Below are positions 13,901 to 21,663 of a stretch of DNA of 30,043 bases, in pieces; the stretch's first letter is position 1; every line of letters starts with the position of its first letter. Location: positions 1 to 30,043 of the forward strand of contig URGV01000025.1 in the NCBI GenBank assembly GCA_900547455.1, written 5' to 3'. The position numbers and the translations under genes were made by a program. Source of the DNA: an uncultured Oscillospiraceae bacterium (GTDB taxonomy: Bacteria; Bacillota; Clostridia; Oscillospirales; Ruminococcaceae). Under the pieces are notes generated by a model. That model was not told where the DNA came from and made no database searches. It was given only the letters and a program-made list of their open reading frames with translations.

Positions 13901-14242
13901 ATGAAGGACATTTGTTTGCAGGGGTATAACAGCAGGTACATCACCATGCAGGCCGACGGCAAGATGGAGCCGGGGGACCTGGTGGTAATGAGCGGCAACA
14001 ACACCGTCAAAAAGGCGGCAGCGGGCAAGTTTGTGGGAGTCGCCCACGCGGTCAGAGGGGACTATGTGCTGGTGCAGACCGGCGGCTTTGCGGTGCTGCC
14101 CTATTCCGGCACAGCGCCAACCGTTGGCTTTGCTACCCTGGCGGCGGACAGCAACGCAGACGCCACCGCCAGCGCTTCCGGCAGGGAGGTGCTGGTGACC
14201 GAGGTGGATGCCACCGCCAAGACGGTCGGTGTGCTGTTTTAA
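13901..14242 (+). CDS. Probable capsid cement/decoration protein (113 aa)
   Basis: A small all-beta protein: ICLQGYNSRYITMQADGKME, PGDLVVMSGNNTVKKAAAG, FVGVAHAVRGDYVLVQTGG, and a Ala/Thr-rich segment before EVLVTEVDATAKTVGVLF. It resembles the DUF2190/'capsid cement' type that trims HK97 heads, and lies directly before the major capsid gene, the standard place. ATG 13901 is chosen because AAAGG is then 9 nt upstream; ATG 13892 would overlap the RBS. Not certain at family level. Confidence 0.7.
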   Translation: MKDICLQGYNSRYITMQADGKMEPGDLVVMSGNNTVKKAAAGKFVGVAHAVRGDYVLVQTGGFAVLPYSGTAPTVGFATLAADSNADATASASGREVLVTEVDATAKTVGVLF

Positions 14243-14275
14243 CAGGGACGTATTGGACGAAAGGAGCAGTTGACA

Positions 14276-15313
14276 ATGAAGTATAACTATCAGAACATTT
14301 CCATTTCCAAGGATTTTTACAAGAGCGCGGAGGGCTTCAGCAAGACGCTGGAGCGCCTGGACCCTTCGGAACAGTACCGCGGCACCGAGCTTGCCGGGTA
14401 CGACGCCTTCCAGCGCCAGCTCAAGCGCTTTGACATCAAGGTGGCGGGCGCGGACAGCGACCGGCTGCAGAAATTCTTCGCGACCAGCGACAGCGCCGCG
14501 CTGTTCCCGGAATATGTGTCCCGAGCGGTCAAGCAGGGTGTGGATGACAACCACATTTTAGAGGAGATCTGCGCGGCGCACACCCAGGTGGAGGGGATGG
14601 ACTACCGCGCCGTGGCCTCCGACCCGGACTGGGAGACCCAGTCGCCGTCGGTGATTGAGGAGGGCGGCTTTATCCCTGAGACCACCATTCACCTCAAGGA
14701 CAGCCTGATCCGCCTGCGCAAGCGCGGCCGCATGATGGTGGCCTCCTATGAGGCGATCAAGTTCCAGCGGCTGGATCTGTTCACCGTAGCGCTCAAGCAG
14801 ATCGGCGCATGCATCGGCAAGGCGCAGCTGCAGGACGCGGTGGATGTGCTGATTAACGGCGACGGCAACAATAACCCCGCGGGCAAGGTGGACCTGGCCA
14901 CCAAGGACACCCTGACCTACGCCGACCTGCTCAACCTGTGGAACAGCTTTGGAGAGTATCAGATGAACGTGATGCTGGCCTCGCCGGACATGATGCTCAA
15001 GCTCCTGCAGGTCAAGGAGCTGCAGGATCCGCAGACCGGGCTGAACTTCCAGGCGACCGGTTCGCTCTCCACCCCGCTGGGCGCCAAGCTGTTTGTCTCC
15101 TCGGCGGTGCCGGCAGGGACCATCATCGGCCTGGACAAGCGCTACGCGCTGGAGATGGTGAGCGCGGGCGGCGTCAATGTCGAGTACGACAAGCTGATCG
15201 ACTGCCAGCTGGAACGAGCGGCGGTGACCTCCATCGCGGGCTTTTCCAAAATCTTTGCCGACGCGGTCAAGGTGCTGAGCAACCCGGAGGAAACCGAGGA
15301 TCAGGGGGAATAG
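14276..15313 (+). CDS. Major capsid protein, HK97 fold (345 aa)
   Basis: The N-terminal about 75 residues are helical and probably form the scaffold-like delta domain removed by the protease. Then SDRLQKFFATSDSAALFPEYV, DWETQSPSVIEEGGFIPETTIHL (E-loop and N-arm region), RLRKRGRMMVASYEAIKFQRLDLF (spine helix), NGDGNNNPAGK, and the P-domain end YDKLIDCQLERAAVTSIAGF are typical of HK97-like capsids in Clostridia prophages. ATG 14276 has AAGGAG 9 nt upstream; TTG 14270 is rejected. Complete and uninterrupted. Confidence 0.9.
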   Translation: MKYNYQNISISKDFYKSAEGFSKTLERLDPSEQYRGTELAGYDAFQRQLKRFDIKVAGADSDRLQKFFATSDSAALFPEYVSRAVKQGVDDNHILEEICAAHTQVEGMDYRAVASDPDWETQSPSVIEEGGFIPETTIHLKDSLIRLRKRGRMMVASYEAIKFQRLDLFTVALKQIGACIGKAQLQDAVDVLINGDGNNNPAGKVDLATKDTLTYADLLNLWNSFGEYQMNVMLASPDMMLKLLQVKELQDPQTGLNFQATGSLSTPLGAKLFVSSAVPAGTIIGLDKRYALEMVSAGGVNVEYDKLIDCQLERAAVTSIAGFSKIFADAVKVLSNPEETEDQGE

Positions 15314-15316
15314 AGA

Positions 15317-15676
15317 ATGGACGAAGAACTGCTTATGCAGAACTTCTGCCTCATCAGCGGCATCGCCGCTGATGAGGCAGCCCAGTGGAAGCCGCTGGTA
15401 CTCTCCTGCTGGGAGGAGCTCAAAGGCAAGCTGCGCCAGAGCGTGGAGGTGGAAAAGCACCAGCAGCGGCTGGCGCTGGCCTGTGCGGCGCTGGCAAACC
15501 ACCGCTTCCAGACCATCCAGGGCACAGTCTGCGCCGGGGTGAAGGTGGGGGACATCTCCTTTACTCAGAGCGACGGCGCACAGGCCCGCAGGGAACTGCT
15601 GGAGATGGTGGGCGACCTCATCGATTCGCAGGGCATCTGTCTGAAGGGGGTAGCGGTATGTACTGCAGACAAGTAG
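15317..15676 (+). CDS. Head-tail connector protein (119 aa)
   Basis: A small helical protein directly after the capsid gene. MDEELLMQNFCLISGIAADEAAQWKPLVL... then WEELKGKLRQ and LALACAALANHRFQTIQG fit the head completion/adaptor class (HK97 gp6 or YqbG-like), which binds below the portal. It starts 4 bp after the capsid stop. Assignment rests on size, helical pattern and position. Confidence 0.6.
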   Translation: MDEELLMQNFCLISGIAADEAAQWKPLVLSCWEELKGKLRQSVEVEKHQQRLALACAALANHRFQTIQGTVCAGVKVGDISFTQSDGAQARRELLEMVGDLIDSQGICLKGVAVCTADK

Positions 15677-15996
15677 TGCGCCGCCTGCTGCGCCAGTGCG
15701 GCCGCAAGGTGACGGCGCAGCTGCCGGAAGGGGAAATTTCTCTCACCGCTTACCTCAACCCGCTGCGCGAGCGCAGCGACCGGCTGGGTTTTGGCGAATC
15801 GGGCATGGTGCAGCAGGGCCGATGGCTGCTGCTGGCCCCCTGGGAGGAGGGGGAGGCGCTGTCTGCCGGGACGGTTGTGACGGCGGCCGGCGAGGACTTT
15901 TTGCTGGAGCGGGTGGAGAAGGTTTACTTTCAGGGCGAGCCGGCCTATGTGTGGGGCCTGGCGGTGCGAGAGCAGGAGGTGGAAGCGGATGGATGA
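15658..15996 (+). CDS. Probable head completion/stopper protein (112 aa)
   Basis: A small beta-rich protein (MYCRQVVRRLLRQCGRKVTA ... GRWLLLAPWEEGEAL, VTAAGEDFLLERVEKVYFQG) in the position of XkdH/YqbH-like stopper proteins, which close the connector and prevent DNA leakage. It overlaps the upstream gene by 19 bp and the next by 8 bp. GAAGGGGG lies before the ATG. Family call is by position and fold impression. Confidence 0.55.
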   Translation: MYCRQVVRRLLRQCGRKVTAQLPEGEISLTAYLNPLRERSDRLGFGESGMVQQGRWLLLAPWEEGEALSAGTVVTAAGEDFLLERVEKVYFQGEPAYVWGLAVREQEVEADG

Positions 15997-16468
15997 TTTT
16001 TCGCAGATGCTGGAGCTGGTCGCGCAGCAGCTGAAGGTCAGCGACAGCGCGCTGCGGGTGGAGCGGGCCTATCCGGCCAAGCTGCGCGGCAATCCCCAGT
16101 GTGAAAAGCTGGCGGTCATCGGCATCCAGAAAGTGAAGCTGGAGCCGGTGGGGCTGCAGAACTTTTACGGTGGGCAGACGCTGCCGCTGGGCCGGCAGGC
16201 GACGGTGTGGGTCAAGGTCTCGTTCTGCTGCAAAAGCGGCGAGGACTGCTGGAAGCTGTGGGAGAGCTGCGCGCAGGGGATGCTGTTTTCCCAGCAGCTC
16301 AAGCTCAGCCAGATCGAGTGCGGCGAAGCGGCGTGGAACAAGGACTGGGGCGGCGTGGTGCTGCCGGTGCTGCTGTGCTTAAGCTTTGTGGTCAGCGGCA
16401 GCGATGAACAGCAGCCGGGCACCCGTTTGGAGGAAATCAAGGTGATCAGGAAAGGAGCGGCTCAATGA
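15989..16468 (+). CDS. Probable tail completion/terminator protein (159 aa)
   Basis: Located between the stopper and the tail sheath, where PBSX-type phages encode the tail-terminator ring protein. The sequence alternates beta strands (LAVIGIQKVKLEPVGLQNFYGG, TVWVKVSFCC) with a helix (CWKLWESCAQGMLFSQQLKL) and ends in a conserved-looking VVLPVLLCLSFVVSG strand. It is unusually Cys-rich (six Cys) for a virion protein. The start ATG 15989 lies within the end of the preceding gene; ATGA overlap with the sheath gene follows. Confidence 0.5.
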   Translation: MDDFSQMLELVAQQLKVSDSALRVERAYPAKLRGNPQCEKLAVIGIQKVKLEPVGLQNFYGGQTLPLGRQATVWVKVSFCCKSGEDCWKLWESCAQGMLFSQQLKLSQIECGEAAWNKDWGGVVLPVLLCLSFVVSGSDEQQPGTRLEEIKVIRKGAAQ

Positions 16469-17523
16469 CAAAGACCTATCGACCGGGGGTTTATTCCCAG
16501 TACGACATCATCAGCCAGCGCAGAAGCCTGCAGGACCGGTACGCCTTTTACTGCGGCGCGGCCAAGGTCCGGGAGGGCAAAAGCATCCCGGCGGGCGGGG
16601 TGGTGCAGATTCACTCCCGCCAGGAACTGGAGGAGTATTTTGACGCGCAGGGCGGCGCGCTGTTCTGCGCGGTGTGCGGCATCCTGCTGGACAGCGGGGT
16701 CAGCGGTGTCTATGCGGTGCCGCTGACCATCGACGGCACCGCGGCGGCGGAAAACCTGTACGAACCGGCCATCCAAAAGCTGTGTGAGGTCAAGCGCAGC
16801 GGGGTGATTTTGTGTGACAGCCAGGCGCAGACGGTGTTGCAGAAGATGGTAGAGCAGGTGCAGCTGGCCTCCCAGAACGAGCGGGAGCGGCTGGCAGTGG
16901 GCGGCGTTGCCAAGGCGCAGGCGCAGCAGATTGCCAAGGCGCTCAACTGCGAGCGGCTGGTGCTGTGCTGCCAGGCGGGCAGCGACGGCGAGACAGAGAG
17001 CTCGGTCATTTTAACGGCGGCGGCGCTGGCGGCGATGCTTGTGGGCAGCGAACCGATGGACAACCTGCACGGAAAGGTGCTGGAGAGTTTGACGGTGATC
17101 GACCCGCTGGAGGAGCAGGAGGTGGAGTCGCTGCTGGGCAGCGGCGTGACGGTGCTGGAAAGTCTGGACGGGGCGGTCAGCTGCATCCGCTGTGTGACCA
17201 GCCGCACGCTGACCGGCGGCGAGGAGGACAGGACCTTTGCCTCGGTGAACACGGTGATGATGATCGACGATATCATCCGTTCGGTGCGTGAGCGGCTGTC
17301 TGGCCTGCTCAAGGGCAGCACCATCCTCTTTTCGCAGGACAGCGTTGCCTCCCAGGCGGCGGTGGTGCTGGACCAGAAGCAGCAGGAGGGGATGGTCACC
17401 TTCTTCGAGCCGCCGGTGGTCTATGTGCAGCCGGACGACCCGTCGGTGTGCGTGGTGGAGCTGGAGTTTTATTTAGCTTCGGTCTTCAGCCAGATCTATC
17501 TGACCGCACACATCTCGATTTAA
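16465..17523 (+). CDS. Contractile tail sheath protein (352 aa)
   Basis: N-terminus MTKTYRPGVYSQYDIISQ matches the sheath arm that starts 'RPGVY'. The C-terminal half has SVNTVMMIDDIIRSVRERLSGLLKGS and the last strand VCVVELEFYLASVFSQIYLTAHISI, equal to the conserved sheath C-terminal arm. At 352 residues it is shorter than many myophage sheaths (over 430), so variable outer domains seem absent. This is the direct evidence that the particle has a contractile tail. Confidence 0.9.
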   Translation: MTKTYRPGVYSQYDIISQRRSLQDRYAFYCGAAKVREGKSIPAGGVVQIHSRQELEEYFDAQGGALFCAVCGILLDSGVSGVYAVPLTIDGTAAAENLYEPAIQKLCEVKRSGVILCDSQAQTVLQKMVEQVQLASQNERERLAVGGVAKAQAQQIAKALNCERLVLCCQAGSDGETESSVILTAAALAAMLVGSEPMDNLHGKVLESLTVIDPLEEQEVESLLGSGVTVLESLDGAVSCIRCVTSRTLTGGEEDRTFASVNTVMMIDDIIRSVRERLSGLLKGSTILFSQDSVASQAAVVLDQKQQEGMVTFFEPPVVYVQPDDPSVCVVELEFYLASVFSQIYLTAHISI

Positions 17524-17542
17524 AAAAGAGGAGGGAAAAAGA

Positions 17543-17917
17543 ATGGCGTTACTATCCATCCCGACCAGCGCGGACATCTCCATCGAGGTCAACGGCCAGA
17601 AGGTGGCCGCCGCGCAGAGCTACCGGGTGCAGTCGGCGCGGGAAAGCCGGTACATCGAGGCGTTTGGCAGCCGTGAACCGGTGGGCACTGTAGGCGGCAG
17701 GGTGCAGCACAAAATCGAGCTGACGCGCGTCTGCCTGTGCCAGACCGAAGGGATCGATTTTTACAATCTGAGTGGGTTTAATCTGGTGATCGTCCAGCCG
17801 GACTGCAAGATCATCTACTCCGGCTGCGAGTGGGCGGACATTACCCAGTCGGCGGCGGTGGGCGAGACTATTTTGGAAAAGGTGAGTGTGGTCGCCAGCA
17901 GGCGAATCAAGATTTAA
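17543..17917 (+). CDS. Tail tube protein (124 aa)
   Basis: A single beta-barrel tube protein following the sheath, as in all PBSX/XkdM-like modules. Strands: DISIEVNGQKVAAAQSYRVQ, RYIEAFGSREPVGTVGG, HKIELTRVCLC, FNLVIVQPDCKIIYSGCEW, GETILEKVSVVASRRIKI. The 'EAFGS.EPVGTV.G' segment is typical of XkdM-like tubes. RBS GAGGGAAAAAG precedes the ATG. Confidence 0.88.
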   Translation: MALLSIPTSADISIEVNGQKVAAAQSYRVQSARESRYIEAFGSREPVGTVGGRVQHKIELTRVCLCQTEGIDFYNLSGFNLVIVQPDCKIIYSGCEWADITQSAAVGETILEKVSVVASRRIKI

Positions 17918-17932
17918 AGGAGGAGGAAAGCG

Positions 17933-18223
17933 GTGAAACGAAAGATGAAAAAACTGACAGCAGTGGGCGAGCTGCGCCTGCATACCATGGCGCGCGAGGG
18001 CTGGCGCTACCTGCAGTCGGTGTGCGGAGAGAGCGACGACCGGGAGTGGGAGCAGCAGCTGTGGGCGGTGGCCAACAACGCAGCGCTGGTGGCGCTGTCG
18101 ACCAGCTATCTGGGCAGCCCGATCTTTACCAGCGCGCGGCAGGTGCTGGACGAGCTGGACCTGACACAGATTGTGCGGCTGGTGCAGGAATATCAGCGCC
18201 GCTTTGAGGAGGTGGCGAGATGA
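17933..18223 (+). CDS. Putative tail assembly chaperone (96 aa)
   Basis: A small helical protein between tube and tape-measure position, where XkdN-like chaperones sit. Starts at GTG 17933 with AGGAGGAGG 7 nt upstream. MKRKMKKLTAVGELRLHTMAREG, DDREWEQQLWAVANNAALVALSTSYLG and ARQVLDELDLTQIVRLVQEYQRRF are helices. No slippery heptamer is seen at its end, so a programmed frameshift product is not supported; instead it overlaps the next ORF by ATGA. Its normal client, a tape-measure protein, appears to be missing. Confidence 0.55.
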   Translation: MKRKMKKLTAVGELRLHTMAREGWRYLQSVCGESDDREWEQQLWAVANNAALVALSTSYLGSPIFTSARQVLDELDLTQIVRLVQEYQRRFEEVAR

Positions 18224-18600
18224 CACTGGGAGAAAAGCTGTGGATCAATAAGAGTGTGTTCGAACAGAGCCTTTACTACGAGGAGATGCCGGGCGGCAGG
18301 GAACCGGTTCCAGCGCGGCAGGCTGCGGAACCCGCTGTCCAGCAGGAGCGCCAAAGCGCGCCGGCGCAGGCGGACGAGCCTGCACGAACCGACAGCAGCC
18401 CTTCCCGCCGCCAGGACCAGCGGCAGGCAGTGGTGACCCGGGAGATTGTGCGGGAGCAGCAGGTGGTAACGGTGCAGCCGCAGTCACAGCCGCAGCAGAA
18501 GGGCGGCAGCGTGCGAGAGCTTTCGGACGAGCTGGAACGCCTTTCGCAGCGGTACGGCAGCTCGATGGAGGACTGGCTGTATGACCAATCTGCGCTTTAA
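18220..18600 (+). CDS. Pro/Gln-rich protein in the tape-measure position (126 aa), function unknown
   Basis: In PBSX-like modules this place holds a tape measure of 600-1300 residues. Here only 126 residues exist. An ordered N-terminus (MTLGEKLWINKSVFEQSLYY) and C-terminus (RELSDELERLSQRYGSSMED) flank a middle part of about 70 residues rich in Pro, Gln, Ala, Glu and Arg that looks disordered. There are no hydrophobic segments and no long coiled coil. It overlaps its neighbours at both ends (ATGA at 18220; 20 bp at 18581), so it is a designed reading frame rather than a deletion scar. It may be a mini tape measure, a second chaperone, or a linker. Confidence 0.7.
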   Translation: MTLGEKLWINKSVFEQSLYYEEMPGGREPVPARQAAEPAVQQERQSAPAQADEPARTDSSPSRRQDQRQAVVTREIVREQQVVTVQPQSQPQQKGGSVRELSDELERLSQRYGSSMEDWLYDQSAL

Positions 18601-18928
18601 GGAATACACCTTCCGCCATAACCCGAGAACCCTTACGGTGCGCAGCCGGCGGCTGACAGCGCAGATAAGCTGCTTTGGTCTGGGTCAGGCCCTGCAGGAG
18701 CTGGGGCCGGGACTGACCGAGGTGGAGGGCGAGGGCGAACTGTTTGGAACCGACGCGATGGAACAGTTTCTGGCGCTGCAGCAGCTGCAGGGACAGGGCG
18801 GCAGCGGCATTTTAAGCGGCGCGGGGCTGGAGCCGATGCGGGCGGTGTTCGACAGCCTGGAGATGACCGGCACCGGCGGCGATGGGGCCATCGGCTACCG
18901 CGTCCACTTTATCGAGGACAGGGGGTAA
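18581..18928 (+). CDS. XkdP-like baseplate/tail protein without LysM domain (115 aa)
   Basis: LRFKEYTFRHNPRTLTV at the start and VEGEGELFGTDAMEQFLALQQL in the middle are the signatures of the small tail-tip protein that follows the tape measure in PBSX-type phages ('Y.f.HNPrt' and 'GEGEffG.dA...F..L'). XkdP of Bacillus PBSX carries a C-terminal LysM domain; this protein ends (GYRVHFIEDRG) before any such domain. It overlaps the 126-residue gene by 20 bp. Confidence 0.65.
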   Translation: MTNLRFKEYTFRHNPRTLTVRSRRLTAQISCFGLGQALQELGPGLTEVEGEGELFGTDAMEQFLALQQLQGQGGSGILSGAGLEPMRAVFDSLEMTGTGGDGAIGYRVHFIEDRG

Positions 18929-18934
18929 GGCTGG

Positions 18935-19849
18935 ATGGAGCTGCACTTTTTTCTGGAGCAGCTGGACGGGCAGCGGCGGAAGCTTGTTCACCCGGTATCC
19001 TTCTCGCTGGTTCGTTCGGCGGACACCCCGGCGGACAGCCTGAAGGCGGAGTTCATGGTCCCCGACGCGCAGGATTGGGAGCAGGAAATCGCCCGCATCG
19101 AGCTGCAGGCGAAGGGGAGGCGGCTGTTCCGCGGCATCTGCGACCGGCAGATTGTGGGGCTTGACAGCGCGGGCTGCCGCCTGACGGTCTGGGCGCGGTC
19201 GGACGCGGCGGTGCTGCTGGACAACGAGGCGCTTCCGCAGGAATACAGCTGCGTGACGCTGGACGAGATGTTTGCAAAGCACCTGGCCCCCTACGGCTTT
19301 CAGAGTGATTTGGAGGGGGAGGGCAGCCTGCTGGGCTATCAGGTCGGCAAGGGGGTGAGCGAGTGGGAGGCTTTCTCCACCTTCTGCCAGCGGGCGCTGG
19401 GCAGGAGTCCGCACGTCCACCTTTCCCGCGTCTCCTTCCGGCTGCCGGGCAGGGCGCGCAGAACCATTTCGAACGGGCAGGCGGTCAGCGCGGTGAGCAG
19501 GACGGTGCGGCGCAGCGAGGTCATCTCGCAGGTGCTGCTGCGCGACGAGCTGGGGCGGTACAGCACCGCGCTGGAAAACGAGGCGGCGCGCGGGCTGCAG
19601 ATTCTGCGGCGGCGCTGCATGATTCCAAGCGCCCAGTGGGCCAACGCCGCGCAGGACGCGCGGCTGAAGATGCAGCAGTCGATGCGGGAGCGGATTCAGT
19701 GGGAGATCGAGCTGCCGCGGCTGGTGGACTGGGAGCTGGGTGACCAGGTGAGCGGGGAGCTGGCGGGCCTTGCTTTCCGGGGAAATATCGTCTATCAGGA
19801 GCTGCGCTTTTTCGGGCAGGGGGAGAGCAGCCTGCTGATTTTGGAGTAG
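18935..19849 (+). CDS. Baseplate hub protein, XkdQ/gpD-like (304 aa)
   Basis: A hub that caps the tube and holds the spike. Beta-rich N-terminal half (MELHFFLEQLDGQRRKLVHPVSFSL, ADSLKAEFMVPDAQ, RLFRGICDRQIVGLDSAGCRLTVWARSD), a middle domain with GFQSDLEGEGSLLGYQVGKGVSEWEAFSTFCQ, and a C-terminal beta domain (EIELPRLVDWELGDQVSGEL). This is the late-control-D/XkdQ layout. No peptidase, lysozyme or other wall-degrading domain is seen. It lies 6 bp after the upstream gene. Confidence 0.75.
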   Translation: MELHFFLEQLDGQRRKLVHPVSFSLVRSADTPADSLKAEFMVPDAQDWEQEIARIELQAKGRRLFRGICDRQIVGLDSAGCRLTVWARSDAAVLLDNEALPQEYSCVTLDEMFAKHLAPYGFQSDLEGEGSLLGYQVGKGVSEWEAFSTFCQRALGRSPHVHLSRVSFRLPGRARRTISNGQAVSAVSRTVRRSEVISQVLLRDELGRYSTALENEAARGLQILRRRCMIPSAQWANAAQDARLKMQQSMRERIQWEIELPRLVDWELGDQVSGELAGLAFRGNIVYQELRFFGQGESSLLILE

Positions 19850-19862
19850 GAGGGAAGATAAA

Positions 19863-20210
19863 ATGTGGTTGATTCGAAAGACAGCCGGAGGGCAGCAGGA
19901 CTGCTCCGGGGCCTTTACCAGGCTGACCAGCGCCACAAGCGGAGAGGAGTACATCGTCGGGGCGTATGAGTCCCGGCAGCTGCCGGTTTGTGCGCCCTAT
20001 GGCGTCTATGCAAGGCCGGTACAGGGGCAGGAGGCGGTGGTGCTCTCGGCGCAGGGCGGGGCGCAGCTGTGTCTGGGAAGCGTCACAGAGGGCTGGCCGG
20101 AGGGGCTGCATCCCGGGGAAATTCTGCTGCGCTCGGCAGGGGGCGCGAGTATCAAGCTGTGCAGCGACGGCAAAATCCTGCTCAACGGCAAGGAGTGGAA
20201 GGAGGCGTAG
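19863..20210 (+). CDS. Short baseplate spike-like protein (115 aa)
   Basis: An OB-like N-terminal part (GEEYIVGAYESRQLPVCAPYGVYARPVQGQEAVVL) followed by a short beta-helix-like end (PGEILLRSAGGASIKLCSDGKILLNG). This resembles gpV/gp5-type or XkdR-type central spike proteins, but the needle part is very short. It stands between hub and gp25-like genes, the usual place. No His-x-His iron-binding tip motif is visible. Confidence 0.6.
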   Translation: MWLIRKTAGGQQDCSGAFTRLTSATSGEEYIVGAYESRQLPVCAPYGVYARPVQGQEAVVLSAQGGAQLCLGSVTEGWPEGLHPGEILLRSAGGASIKLCSDGKILLNGKEWKEA

Positions 20211-20215
20211 CGGAA

Positions 20216-20575
20216 TTGGACATTTTGCTGCATCATGGGGACCATGAGCGCAACGCGCAGGGATTTTTGCAGCGGGCCGACGGTGCGCGGGAGAGCATCC
20301 AGCAGGCGATGATCCGCCTGTCGGTGCCGCAGGGCAGCTTTGCGCTGGACAAAAGTCTGGGCAGCAGGCTGCACACCCTGCCGAACGCGCCGAAGGAGCG
20401 GCAGGAGGAGCTGGCGCTGGAATACGCGCAGGAGGCCCTGCTGGATCTGCCCGCGGTGCGGGTGGTGTCGGTCAAACGGCAGGGCGGCGAAGAGCTGGAG
20501 CTTATCTTCGAGCTTGCGTACAGCGGCGAGGAAGGCGAGCAGCGCTTTGTGACGCTGTGGGCGCTCAATTTTTAG
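20216..20575 (+). CDS. Baseplate wedge protein, gp25/XkdS-like (119 aa)
   Basis: The wedge component that joins baseplate and sheath start. RADGARESIQQAMIRLSVPQGSFALDKSLGSRLHTLPN followed by LALEYAQEALLDLPAVRVVSV and ELIFELAYSGEE is the gp25/DUF2634 pattern. No ATG or GTG is usable; TTG 20216 has GGAGG 10 nt upstream and gives MDILLHHGDHERNAQGFLQR as the start. It begins 5 bp after the spike gene stop. Confidence 0.75.
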   Translation: MDILLHHGDHERNAQGFLQRADGARESIQQAMIRLSVPQGSFALDKSLGSRLHTLPNAPKERQEELALEYAQEALLDLPAVRVVSVKRQGGEELELIFELAYSGEEGEQRFVTLWALNF

Positions 20576-20591
20576 AGGGAGGAGTGAGAGA

Positions 20592-21662
20592 ATGGCGGAA
20601 GGATATGAAAGCTTTTTGGAGCAGATGAAGCAGGCCTACCAGCAGCGCACCGGCATCCCGGTGGACAGCGCCTCGGATGTGGGCATCCGCTTTGCGGTGC
20701 TGGCCGAGCAGCTGGCGCTGCTGCAGCAGGAGCTGGAAACGGCGCAGCAGCAGGCCTTTGCACAGACAGCGACCGGTCAGGCGCTGGAGATGCACGCCGC
20801 CCAGCGGGGGCTCAGCCGCAAGCAGGCGGTCTATGCCAGAGGGACGGCGGTTTTTTCCCGCGAGGAGGCGGCGCAGGCGGACATCCCCATCCCGCAGGGC
20901 TGCTTTTTGACCGAGCCGACCGGCAGCATCCGCTATGCGACCGAGCAGGAGGCGGTGCTCAAGGCCGGGCAGACCCAGGTGGAGGCGCCCGTCCGCTGCC
21001 AGACGGCGGGCAGCGGCGGCAACGTGGCCGCGGGCAGGCTCAGTGTCATGGTGACGCCGGTGCAGGGGATTGCGGCGGTGAGCAACCCGCAGCCGATCCT
21101 CTCCGGCGAGGACGCGGAGAGCGACCAGTCGCTGCGTCAGCGGCTGCTGGACAGCTACAGACAGGTGACCAACGGCACCAATGCGGCCTTTTACTACGAT
21201 CGGGCGATGAGCTATCCGGGGGTCTCCTCGGTCAGGGTGCTGCCGCGGGTCAACGGGGTGAACACCGTCGGGCTGGTGCTGCACGGACCGGGCGTCAATG
21301 AGGAGCTGCTCGAGCAGGTGGAGACAGAGCTGGGGCAGATAAAGGAAATCAACGTCGACCTGACGGTGGAGCAGGCGCAGCAGAGTACGGTGAGCATCTC
21401 CTTTGCGATTGCGGTGGAGGACGGATACAGCTTTGCGGATGTGAGCCCCAACTGCAAGCAGGCGGTGCAGCAGTGGATGGGCCAGCAGAAGATCGGCCAG
21501 CCGCTGTATCTGGCGCAGCTGACCAGGGTGATTCTGGAATGTGAAGGGGTGGCCAACTGCCATGTTTCGCAGCCCGCTCAGGACCAGTACCCGCTGGAAA
21601 AGCAGGTGCTGACCTGCTCGAGCTGCACCGTCAGCGAGATGCAGCAGAAAGGGGAGAACTAA
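20592..21662 (+). CDS. Baseplate J-like protein (356 aa)
   Basis: The wedge protein of contractile tails (gpJ/XkdT). It begins MAEGYESFLEQMKQAYQQRTG, followed by DVGIRFAVLAEQLALLQQELE, GQALEMHAAQRGLSRKQA, a beta domain, EDAESDQSLRQRLLDSYRQVTNGTNAAFYYDRAMSYPGVSSVRVLPRVNG, and a C-terminal DVSPNCKQAVQQWMGQQKIGQPLYLAQLTRVI. The 'R......G...G....Y......V..V.V' segment is the family hallmark. Normal length. RBS GAGGGAGGAGTGAG. Confidence 0.92.
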   Translation: MAEGYESFLEQMKQAYQQRTGIPVDSASDVGIRFAVLAEQLALLQQELETAQQQAFAQTATGQALEMHAAQRGLSRKQAVYARGTAVFSREEAAQADIPIPQGCFLTEPTGSIRYATEQEAVLKAGQTQVEAPVRCQTAGSGGNVAAGRLSVMVTPVQGIAAVSNPQPILSGEDAESDQSLRQRLLDSYRQVTNGTNAAFYYDRAMSYPGVSSVRVLPRVNGVNTVGLVLHGPGVNEELLEQVETELGQIKEINVDLTVEQAQQSTVSISFAIAVEDGYSFADVSPNCKQAVQQWMGQQKIGQPLYLAQLTRVILECEGVANCHVSQPAQDQYPLEKQVLTCSSCTVSEMQQKGEN

Positions 21663-21663
21663 G

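Noticed and set aside
18190..18230. Programmed frameshift joining the tail chaperone to the next frame
   Set aside because: No slippery heptamer is visible; the ATGA overlap with normal reinitiation explains the arrangement.
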